From assembly GCA_964453435.1 (NCBI GenBank), contig CAYVQZ010000008.1, positions 1 through 64,000 of the forward strand: a DNA stretch of 64,000 nucleotides, read 5' to 3'. The stretch is from CAYVQZ01 sp964453435 (GTDB lineage Bacteria; Abyssobacteria; SURF-5). Of the stretch, positions 19,577 to 26,733 are shown in pieces. Position 1 is the stretch's first letter. Each line of letters begins with the position of its first letter. The notes under the pieces are model-generated. The model saw only the letters and a program-made list of their open reading frames with translations. It had not been told where the DNA came from and did not search any database. Position numbers and translations under genes: made by a program.

Positions 19577-21178
19577 CTAACCATGAACGGCGACAGGAGT
19601 TTTTCCAAGGATGTTCTCAACTTCCTCGGAGTCCAGTTCGGAAACCATGGGGATGCCGCTCACCCTCGAGGCTTCGGGAGTCAGCGCCGCGATATCGTTG
19701 CGCGCAATGTGCTCGAGCGCAAATTTGCGGGAGCCGCACATGAGCTGGCGCAGCCCCTGAGCGAGCCGTTCGTAGTATGTGTAGAGGCCGATGGCGCCGG
19801 TGGGAATCTTCTTATAATCATTGCCGTATTCACGCCTCAGTTCTTCAGCCGTGACAAAAATGGCCTCGCGGGTGTGACCGAAGCGTTCGAGGAAGATTGG
19901 AAGCTGCTGACTCTCAATCGCCTTTCCGATTGTTTTCGCCACCATCGCAGCGGCAAGCGGGGCTCTGGCCATGACAATCGCCTTACAGTGCGGCGCACAA
20001 ATGGCAAACCCTTTAAAAATCTGGTCTTCCATGGTGAATCCGCCTGCCAGCGCCACGTCCGGAACATATTCTCCCTGCTGCGCAAGCCGGTCACAGTATT
20101 GACGCAAGAGCGACCATAACTCCACGGTGGGCACGCCCCACTCGTTCATCATTCTCCACGGGCTCATGCCCGTTCCGCCGCCCGCGCCATCAATGGTAAG
20201 ATAATCGATTTTGGCGATCGAGGAAAACTTGACGGCCCGGGCCAGGTCCGCCGGTCTGTATGCGCCGGTTTTCAAGGTGACGTGCTTGGCCCCGGCCCTG
20301 CGAAGCTCTTCCACGCGGGCAACGAAACTCTCCTCGCTTACCATTCCGACCCGGGAATGGCGTTCGAATTCGGTAAACACTCCCCTCTTGAATTCCTCTA
20401 TCCTTGCGGGGTCGAGCGGGTCGGGAAGCACCACATAGCCCCGCTTCTTGAGAAGCTGCGCCTTTTCGAGGTCACGAATCTTGACTTCTCCTCCTATATC
20501 CTTCGCACCCTGTCCCCACTTCAATTCGACGACCTCGACCCCCAGCTTTTCGATTGCATACTCCTGTGCGCCCAGGCGGGTATCCTCGACATTCGCCTGC
20601 AGCACGATGGCTCCGTAGCCGTCGCGCTGCCAATCCTTGAACAACCTTACTCTGCGTTCGAGTTCGGGAGAACTTACCACTCGCCCTTTTTTGATCACGC
20701 ACTCGATGTCCATTCCGCAGATGTTCTCACCGATAGTGAGAACCGTTCCCGCCAGAGCGGAGCCGATGGCAAGGCCTTCCCAATTTGTGGCAGCCACATT
20801 CGTGGAGCCGAGTCCGCCGATAATAAGGGGCAACCGCAGCTTGATTCCCTTGTCGTGACCCAGCCTCGTTTCGAGATTAACGTTCGGGAAAATGGCCTTG
20901 TCGGAGTCTTCTTCGATTCCGACAGCGCCGACGGCCGTGCCCATGATGTTGAAGTGGGACAAGTCGACCGGGTAGTCTTTCTGGGACGCCATGGTGGTAA
21001 TCCCGAAAGGCTGAGGATAGATGACTTCGTGTCCCCGGTATGCGCTTTTTCCGATCTCGCACATACCAATGCAGCCATCGACGCATGTCACACACATGCC
21101 GCTGATGGGGCTCCAATCGCCGCCGGTCCTGTTTTTGGTCAGCGTGGCAGCCGTTGCGTTATAGCGCGTCAGGGTCAT
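19577..21178 (-). CDS. FMN-binding glutamate synthase core (archaeal-type GltB domain)
   Basis: 533 residues, about a third of a full GltB. It lacks the N-terminal class II amidotransferase domain and the C-terminal GXGXG domain. The FMN/2-oxoglutarate barrel is clear: PLIIGGLGSTNVA, LKWGQGAKDIGGEVK and IDGAGGGTGMSPWRMMNEWG, corresponding to the DGADGGTGASP motif of GltB. An N-terminal cluster Cys29-x2-Cys32-x3-Cys36-x3-Cys40 could hold an iron-sulfur cluster. It probably converts 2-oxoglutarate and ammonia, or glutamine through a separate amidotransferase, to glutamate. It lies directly downstream of NuoEFG-like genes, an obvious electron source. Confidence 0.88.
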   Translation of the reverse strand: MTLTRYNATAATLTKNRTGGDWSPISGMCVTCVDGCIGMCEIGKSAYRGHEVIYPQPFGITTMASQKDYPVDLSHFNIMGTAVGAVGIEEDSDKAIFPNVNLETRLGHDKGIKLRLPLIIGGLGSTNVAATNWEGLAIGSALAGTVLTIGENICGMDIECVIKKGRVVSSPELERRVRLFKDWQRDGYGAIVLQANVEDTRLGAQEYAIEKLGVEVVELKWGQGAKDIGGEVKIRDLEKAQLLKKRGYVVLPDPLDPARIEEFKRGVFTEFERHSRVGMVSEESFVARVEELRRAGAKHVTLKTGAYRPADLARAVKFSSIAKIDYLTIDGAGGGTGMSPWRMMNEWGVPTVELWSLLRQYCDRLAQQGEYVPDVALAGGFTMEDQIFKGFAICAPHCKAIVMARAPLAAAMVAKTIGKAIESQQLPIFLERFGHTREAIFVTAEELRREYGNDYKKIPTGAIGLYTYYERLAQGLRQLMCGSRKFALEHIARNDIAALTPEASRVSGIPMVSELDSEEVENILGKTPVAVHG

Positions 21179-21250
21179 CCTCTGTGGCTCCTTTCACTTG
21201 GTGGTGATTCTGAGAATCATGACGTTTATTTGCTTTCACCCGGGTTTTGT

Positions 21251-21916
21251 TCAGTAGACCTTATATCCTTTTGGTCCGACACTTTCAGAGCAGCCGATGC
21301 AGACGGCGCACGTCTCGACCGGCATTTGGTTTTGGCACCCTCCGCACAGGCCATCGATGAGACTGTCCGCCGTGCACGCCCGCTCGCATACGGGGCATAT
21401 CCATTCGCAGCCGCCGCAGTTCCGGCATTCCTCGGGAGTTAACCCGAAGGGTGTGGCCACTCGGCGTGACGTTCCTCGTCCGACGAACCCTATTCCGCCG
21501 GATTGCATCTGTTCTTTGCAATACCTCACGCAGAGTCCGCAAAGGATGCAATCTTTATTTTTCAGCGTAAACCGAACCTTGTTGACGCCGAAATTGGAGG
21601 CGAGGTCCTGCAACCTTTTCGATGTGGGACACGTCGAAAGCAGAAGTTCTATGATTACCTTTTGCGCCTTCCGCACCCTGTCGGAGTCGGTAATGATGGA
21701 TTGGCCTTCAAGCGCCGGGAGTGTGCAGGAGGCCTCGAGCGAAGAGCGACCCTTCTTCACCACTTCGACGAGGCATAATCGGCAGGCGCCATAGGGCGAG
21801 AGGCCCGGCTCGTGACATAGTGTGGGAATGACGATGCCGAGATTGCGGGCAGCCTCCAGAACGGTTGTTCCTTCCGGAACCTCGGTCGGAATATTATCGA
21901 TCGTGAGTCTAACCAT
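21251..21916 (-). CDS. NuoG/HoxU-like iron-sulfur subunit of an NADH-linked diaphorase
   Basis: 221 residues. The N-terminal [2Fe-2S] plant-ferredoxin-like domain (CHEPGLSPYGACRLC and SCTLPA, about 1-75) is followed by a NuoG-type helical segment and a [4Fe-4S] motif, CILCGLCVRYC. An unusual Cys-rich tail follows: CRNCGGCEWICPVCERAC, then CGGCQ, then CAVCIGC. There is no hydrogenase or molybdopterin domain, so it matches the short HoxU/HydG-like electron-transfer subunits. It sits 12 nt after the NuoF-like gene and 72 nt before glutamate synthase, and probably passes electrons between them. Confidence 0.87.
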   Translation of the reverse strand: MVRLTIDNIPTEVPEGTTVLEAARNLGIVIPTLCHEPGLSPYGACRLCLVEVVKKGRSSLEASCTLPALEGQSIITDSDRVRKAQKVIIELLLSTCPTSKRLQDLASNFGVNKVRFTLKNKDCILCGLCVRYCKEQMQSGGIGFVGRGTSRRVATPFGLTPEECRNCGGCEWICPVCERACTADSLIDGLCGGCQNQMPVETCAVCIGCSESVGPKGYKVY

Positions 21917-21928
21917 TCTTTCCCCTTC

Positions 21929-23788
21929 TTACGAGACGATGACCGCCCCGAACTTGCAATTATCACGGCACAGACCGCACTTGATGCAGTTTGCCTGGTC
22001 GATCACATGCGGCTTTTTCTTTTCTCCCGTTATCGCCTGCTGTGGACAGCTCCTGGCGCACAGGCCGCAACCGTTGCATATTTCTTCATTTATTGTGAAT
22101 GTGATGAGCGCTTTGCACACGGCGGCCGGACACCGCCCCTCGTTTATGTGCGCCTCGTACTCCTCTCTGAAATACTTAATGGTCGACAAAACGGGGTTAG
22201 GGGCGCTGCCTCCGAGAGCGCACAGCGAAGTCTCCTTTATCACGTCTCCGAGTTCCTGCAGCAGTTCGATATCTCCCACTTTGCCGGCGCCTTCTGTGAT
22301 ACTCGTCAGGATGTCGAGCATCCTGTCAAGCCCTTCCCGGCACGGCACACACTTGCCGCAGGATTCCTCGGTCAGGAATTTGACGAAGTATTTGGCCACG
22401 TCCACCATGCAGGTTGCTTCGTCCATTACAATCATTCCGCCGGAACCCATCATCGAACCGACTTCGGTGAGCTTTTCGAAGTCCACCGGCAAATCTGTGA
22501 GGCTTTCCGGAATGCATCCGCCCGACGGTCCTCCGGTCTGAACGGCCTTGAACTTCTTTCCGTTCGGAATTCCTCCGCCGATGTCATAGATTATCTCGCG
22601 AAGCGTGATTCCCATAGGCACTTCGACAAGGCCGGTATTATTTATTTTCCCTACCAGAGAGAATATCTTGGTGCCCTTGCTTTTTTCCGTGCCGATATTC
22701 GAGTACCAGTTTGCGCCCCGGTTGATTATCAGCGGCACATTAGCCCATGTTTCCACGTTGTTGAGGTTGCTGGGTTTCCCATGCAGGCCCCGGTCGGTGG
22801 TGTGGATGTGCTTGGGCCTTGGCTCGCCGATTTTTCCCTCGAGCGACGCCATCAAAGCAGTGGATTCCCCGCATACAAATGCGCCGCCGCCACGGAAGAC
22901 TCTGACATGGAAGCTGAAATCGGAGCCCAGAATCCTTCTTCCCAAGAGCCCATACGTCCCGGCTTGGTCCAATGCAATGCCCAGATTTTCCACGGCCAGG
23001 GGGTATTCATGGCGAACGTAGACATAGCCCTCACTGCTGCCGATGGCATATGCGCCGATTATCATGCCCTCGAGGACACTGTGCGGGTTTCCCTCGAGCA
23101 AGCTCCTGTCCATGAATGCGCCCGGGTCGCCTTCGTCGGCGTTACATATAACATAGCGGGTCCCGTTTCCCGAGACCGCATTTCGACACGACTCCCACTT
23201 TCTCCCGGTCGGGAAGCCGCCTCCGCCGCGGCCGCGAAGCCCTGATTTCTTCATCTCCGCGATTACTTCTTCCGGCTTCATATCGAAGAGAACCTTGGCC
23301 AGGGCCGAATATCCGCCTATCGCCATATAGTCCTCTATGCTGGTTGGGTCTATCATGCCGTTGCAACCGATGACAAATCGCTGTTGTTTTTTGTAGAACG
23401 GAACATCGGTCTCGGCGGCTACCTTTTTTCTGGTGGAGGGATCCGTGTATAAGAGCCTTTCCACAATGCGGTTGTTCAGAATTGTCTCTTCAATTATCTC
23501 AGGCACGTCTGCTGGTGTAACGCGCACATAGAGCAACCGTTCCGGGTGTATCACCACCAGGGTTCCACATTCGCAGAATCCAGGGCAACCTGTAAATTTG
23601 ACATCGACGCGTTTGTTCAAGCCTCGATGGCGAATTTCCTTTCTGAAGGCGGCGCCGACAGCCTCGCATCCATATGCGCGACATCCCGTGCCACCGCAAA
23701 TTGCTATGACAGACTTGCCGGTTTTGCGCCTGTTAAGTATGCTTTCCCGCAGTTGTTGCAGGTCAGACGGTGAGAGCAACTTTTTCAT
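21929..23788 (-). CDS. NuoF-like NAD(P)H-binding diaphorase subunit with extra Fe-S domains
   Basis: 619 residues with four modules: an N-terminal thioredoxin-like [2Fe-2S] domain (GGTGCRAYGC and GCPGFCECG), the FMN/NADH core (GRGGGGFPTGRKWE, then GGGAFVCGESTALMASLEG), an SLBB domain with the N3-type cluster motif ESCGKCVPCREG, and a C-terminal two-cluster ferredoxin (CNGCGLCARSC, CIKCGLCRDNC). This layout matches the NuoF/HydB/HndC subunits of NADH-oxidising hydrogenases and related bifurcating complexes. Its 5' end overlaps the NuoE-like gene by 26 nt. No hydrogenase gene is in the window, so the partner is probably the downstream glutamate synthase core. Confidence 0.92.
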   Translation of the reverse strand: MKKLLSPSDLQQLRESILNRRKTGKSVIAICGGTGCRAYGCEAVGAAFRKEIRHRGLNKRVDVKFTGCPGFCECGTLVVIHPERLLYVRVTPADVPEIIEETILNNRIVERLLYTDPSTRKKVAAETDVPFYKKQQRFVIGCNGMIDPTSIEDYMAIGGYSALAKVLFDMKPEEVIAEMKKSGLRGRGGGGFPTGRKWESCRNAVSGNGTRYVICNADEGDPGAFMDRSLLEGNPHSVLEGMIIGAYAIGSSEGYVYVRHEYPLAVENLGIALDQAGTYGLLGRRILGSDFSFHVRVFRGGGAFVCGESTALMASLEGKIGEPRPKHIHTTDRGLHGKPSNLNNVETWANVPLIINRGANWYSNIGTEKSKGTKIFSLVGKINNTGLVEVPMGITLREIIYDIGGGIPNGKKFKAVQTGGPSGGCIPESLTDLPVDFEKLTEVGSMMGSGGMIVMDEATCMVDVAKYFVKFLTEESCGKCVPCREGLDRMLDILTSITEGAGKVGDIELLQELGDVIKETSLCALGGSAPNPVLSTIKYFREEYEAHINEGRCPAAVCKALITFTINEEICNGCGLCARSCPQQAITGEKKKPHVIDQANCIKCGLCRDNCKFGAVIVS

Positions 23789-24284
23789 TTTTTTCCGGCC
23801 TCGACGCTTTCTTGTATCGTGCTATCATTTTCTTCGCCTTGCCTGCATTCATCTGGCCGTGGTACTCGCCATCGACGACTACAACCGGACCGAGGGCGCA
23901 GGCGCCCAGACAGTTGACGCTTTCCAGCGTGAACTGCAGGTCGTCGGTGGTTTCTCCGCTTCGTATTTGTAACTGTCTCTCCAGTTCCCCGAGAACGGCT
24001 GACGCGCCGCGCACGTGACAAGCCGTTCCAAGGCATACGCTGCACTTGTGTTTTCCCTGCGGTGTCAAGCTGAAGGCCTTGAAGAACGTCGCCACGCCAT
24101 AGACCTGAATGAGCGGAAGGCCGAGACACTTTGCCACATGCCGGAGCGTTTCTTCGGGAAGGTAATGGTACTCGGATTGGATATCTTGCAGTATCGAGAT
24201 GAGCGCATCGGCGCTATGGCCGTTGCTGTTGATGATTTGTTCCACTTTGTCTTTGGTCCTATCGACGATTCTGACAGCTCCCAT
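23763..24284 (-). CDS. NuoE-like [2Fe-2S] diaphorase subunit
   Basis: 173 residues of the 24-kDa NuoE/HndA family. Cluster ligands are CSVCLGTAC (N-terminal pair) and CLGACALGP (second pair). It transfers electrons from the FMN of the NuoF-like partner. It starts 3 nt after a small hypothetical gene and overlaps the NuoF-like gene, so it is part of one operon. Confidence 0.92.
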   Translation of the reverse strand: MGAVRIVDRTKDKVEQIINSNGHSADALISILQDIQSEYHYLPEETLRHVAKCLGLPLIQVYGVATFFKAFSLTPQGKHKCSVCLGTACHVRGASAVLGELERQLQIRSGETTDDLQFTLESVNCLGACALGPVVVVDGEYHGQMNAGKAKKMIARYKKASRPEKNEKVALTV

Positions 24285-24287
24285 TCT

Positions 24288-24596
24288 TCACTCCCTTCCG
24301 TCGCAAAACCTTTTGGCGTTGTCGAGGTAGTGTTTCAGCAACCACATTTTTTCAAGGAACTCAGGCCAACCACATTCCGGCCGAAATCCCGTTTCAGCCT
24401 CCGGGGTGATCATGAAACCGTGTGTAACGGAGCCCTGCAACTGGTCCCAAATGCCTCCCCATGTATCAAGAGCGTCTTGCAGAATCGAGCCGTTAATGTT
24501 TCGAAAATGTTTTAGTTTCTCTTCCGGCGCCAGCACTTGACAGGCGCGTCCTTCTTCTTCCGGCCGACCAGAGAGAATTTTGAATTGCCTGGGCAT
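24288..24596 (-). CDS. small hypothetical protein B (CGWPEF family), paralogue of next gene
   Basis: 102 residues, soluble and mostly helical, unrecognised. It shares with the adjacent protein at 24600-24947 the core FR.....S.LQDA...W...W and the block CGWPEF.EK..LL.HY.D...R.C.G near the C-terminus. Two cysteines are conserved in the pair. A GGAAGGGGG stretch precedes the ATG. It fits tightly between the other small gene and NuoE (3-nt gaps), so it belongs to the sigma-54 operon. A chaperone, assembly or regulatory role for the diaphorase is possible but only inferred. Confidence 0.75.
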   Translation of the reverse strand: MPRQFKILSGRPEEEGRACQVLAPEEKLKHFRNINGSILQDALDTWGGIWDQLQGSVTHGFMITPEAETGFRPECGWPEFLEKMWLLKHYLDNAKRFCDGRE

Positions 24597-24599
24597 GCT

Positions 24600-24947
24600 C
24601 TATATCCCCCTTCCACTGTTTTCCGGGTTGTCGATTGCCCCCTCGCAAAGCCTCCTGGTGTAATCTATGTAATGGCCGAGAAGATGGAGCTTTTCCCTGA
24701 ACTCGGGCCATCCGCACGCCGGAGCGCGATCGAACAGATTGTCGGCGTCTTCAAGAATCTCCTCGCAACTTCGCGGGTCCCCGCACGCTTCCCACATTTC
24801 TTCCCACACCTTCTGCGCATCCTGAAGGACGCTGGCCGCCACCCCTCGAAAGTGCCTGAGCTTCGCATTGAAGCGTTCGACTTCCCGCTTCAGATGTTCG
24901 TCGTGAATGCTTTCGTATCTGGCCTCCGACTTGGCCATTTCTTCCAT
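24600..24947 (-). CDS. small hypothetical protein A (CGWPEF family), first gene of sigma-54 operon
   Basis: 115 residues, charged and helical, no signal peptide. The core LRHFRGVAASVLQDAQKVWE and the C-terminal block CGWPEFREKLHLLGHYIDY followed by RRLCEG are shared with the next gene, so the pair arose by tandem duplication. It is the first gene after the sigma-54 promoter at 25035-25049 and is followed after 3 nt by its paralogue. I do not recognise the family. Confidence 0.75.
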   Translation of the reverse strand: MEEMAKSEARYESIHDEHLKREVERFNAKLRHFRGVAASVLQDAQKVWEEMWEACGDPRSCEEILEDADNLFDRAPACGWPEFREKLHLLGHYIDYTRRLCEGAIDNPENSGRGI

Positions 24948-25034
24948 TGCCGCTCACCCTTTCTTTCGGTGACATCTTTTTCATCGAGAAGAGCAGAGCC
25001 GAGAAGTGAATTTCGGATGCGTATCGCTGACTGA

Positions 25035-25049
25035 GCAAGCCGCCTGCCA
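25035..25049 (-). promoter_or_regulatory. sigma-54 (-24/-12) promoter of the diaphorase/glutamate synthase operon
   Basis: Read on the minus strand the sequence is TGGCAGGCGGCTTGC. It matches TGGCACGN4TTGC at all key positions, with GG and GC ten bases apart. Transcription would start near 25023, about 76 nt before the small protein gene at 24947. An NtrC-family activator gene with a GAFTGA motif lies immediately upstream on the same strand. Confidence 0.8.
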
Positions 25050-25177
25050 CGTTTTCAGCCGGAGAACGGATTTGTCTAACCTGTTGGCATTAAAGGAGAA
25101 GGCAGGTTTTTAAGGGAATGGTCTTTTCGCACTCGATGCGGAGAGGGTGGTGCTATGTCAGCAGGACCCCGCCGTCC

Positions 25178-25208
25178 AAAAAAAGAAAACTCCCGCATTC
25201 TTCGGGAA
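25178..25208 (-). terminator. weak intrinsic terminator after the NtrC-type regulator gene
   Basis: On the minus strand a short hairpin (TCCCG, seven-base loop, CGGGA) is followed by a T-rich run with seven consecutive T. It lies about 70 nt after the regulator stop and before the sigma-54 promoter, so it separates the two transcription units. Confidence 0.5.
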
Positions 25209-25278
25209 AATCAAGAATTATGTTGAGCTGTTCAAGTCTTGGGCAGGGTTGTTGATATTTCAGCAGGCGACTGACAGG

Positions 25279-26727
25279 CTAGCCATCGTTGTGGGTTTTC
25301 AGGTTATATTTTTGCATCCTGTGGCGCAGCGTGTTGCGACTTATGCCGAGCATCTTGGCGGCCTTCACTTGGTTATTCGCGCATTCTTTGAGGGCTCTTG
25401 CTATGACCATTTCTTCGATTAATTCCACGATGTTGGCATGAACCCTTTCGTCTGACAGTCTCAGAATGTCGGGGATAAGGTCGTCAAGTTTCTCTTTAAG
25501 GCTGTTAAGCAGTTGTTCACGACTTTTCGGCCCCAATGGTTTTTTTTCCGCTTCAAGCTTTATGTGTTCTTCCAGAATCACATCTCCCGAACAAAGCAGA
25601 ACGGCTCGCTTTATGCAATTTTCCAATTCGCGCACATTGCCGGGCCACGAGTACGAATTGAGTTTCCGAGTCGCTGCATCGGCCAGCCGGCGAACGGGCT
25701 TATGAAACTCTTCGGTGAACCGGTCCAGAAAATATTGCGCCAACATCGGGATGTCCTCCGCGCGATTGCGGAGTGGAGGCAAGGCAATTGAGATGATCTT
25801 GAGTCTCCAATAAAGGTCTTCCCTGAATTCTCCTCTCTCGACGGCTTTTGCGAGGTCTTTGTTTGTGGCTGCGATGACTCTTACATCGGCCTTGAGCGTC
25901 TCGGTTCCGCCAAGTCGTTCGAATTCGCCCTCCTGGAGCACCCGCAACACTTTGGCTTGTGTCGCGAGGCTCATGTCTCCGATTTCGTCAAAAAAAATCG
26001 TGCCGCCGTTGCATCTTTCGAACTTGCCCAGGTGGGTGCGTTCGGCGCCTGTGAACGCTCCTCGTTCGTAACCGAACAACTCGCTTTCAAAGAGCGTGTC
26101 CGGAATCGCCGCGCAATTGACGGTCAGAAATGGCTTGTTTTTCTTCTTACTGTGGTGATATATCGCCTTGGCGACGAGTTCCTTCCCCGTTCCGCTTTCG
26201 CCGGTGATAAGAACCGTCACATCTTGTTCCGCCACCTGCCCGATTAACTTGTACACCTCCTGCATTTTTTTATGATTGCCGACGATTCTGACCGTTTTCT
26301 GTTGGGAAGGCGCGGCGCCACGAAACTCGGTCGGGAGGCTGACAATCTCTTTCATCAGCCGATTCACTTCAAGAGCATCGGTGACAATCCGTTTCAACTC
26401 GTCTCGTTCAAACGGCTTGAGGATGTAGTCGTAGGCTCCCAGTTTCATCGCCTCTATGGCGGTCTCGGTCGTCCCGTATGCGGTCATGATGACAACGGGC
26501 GTTTTCACCTGAAGTTTTCTGACCTCTCTGAGAGTATCCAGTCCGTTCAGCCCCGGCATCTTATAATCCATGAGAATCAGGTCAAAAGGCTCACTCGATA
26601 TGAGTTCGAGCGCCGAGGAACCGTTGGTGGAATATACGACCTTCTTATCCAGTTTGGTGAAGAATCGATTCAGAAAATGGATCAGCCCCTCATCATCGTC
26701 AACAATCAATATCCTCTCCATGTTCAT
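25279..26727 (-). CDS. NtrC-family sigma-54-dependent response regulator
   Basis: 482 residues. The receiver domain (about 4-120) has phosphoacceptor Asp54 in LILMDYKMPG and Lys in LKPFERDE. The AAA+ domain carries Walker A GESGTGKE, the sigma-54 contact loop GAFTGA and Walker B GGTIFFDEIGD. The C-terminal Fis-type helix-turn-helix reads QVKAAKMLGISRNTLRHRMQKY in part. It follows the kinase gene by 6 nt. A consensus sigma-54 promoter lies about 230 nt downstream on the same strand, so the most likely target is the operon from 24947. No upstream activating sequence could be pinned down by eye. Confidence 0.95.
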   Translation of the reverse strand: MNMERILIVDDDEGLIHFLNRFFTKLDKKVVYSTNGSSALELISSEPFDLILMDYKMPGLNGLDTLREVRKLQVKTPVVIMTAYGTTETAIEAMKLGAYDYILKPFERDELKRIVTDALEVNRLMKEIVSLPTEFRGAAPSQQKTVRIVGNHKKMQEVYKLIGQVAEQDVTVLITGESGTGKELVAKAIYHHSKKKNKPFLTVNCAAIPDTLFESELFGYERGAFTGAERTHLGKFERCNGGTIFFDEIGDMSLATQAKVLRVLQEGEFERLGGTETLKADVRVIAATNKDLAKAVERGEFREDLYWRLKIISIALPPLRNRAEDIPMLAQYFLDRFTEEFHKPVRRLADAATRKLNSYSWPGNVRELENCIKRAVLLCSGDVILEEHIKLEAEKKPLGPKSREQLLNSLKEKLDDLIPDILRLSDERVHANIVELIEEMVIARALKECANNQVKAAKMLGISRNTLRHRMQKYNLKTHNDG

Positions 26728-26733
26728 GCTTCC

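Noticed and set aside
20282..21442. 386-codon plus-strand frame over the glutamate synthase gene
   Set aside because: Antisense to an unmistakable FMN glutamate synthase; its translation has no domain.
22007..23245. 412-codon plus-strand frame over the NuoF-like gene
   Set aside because: Antisense shadow; the minus strand encodes complete NuoF motifs.
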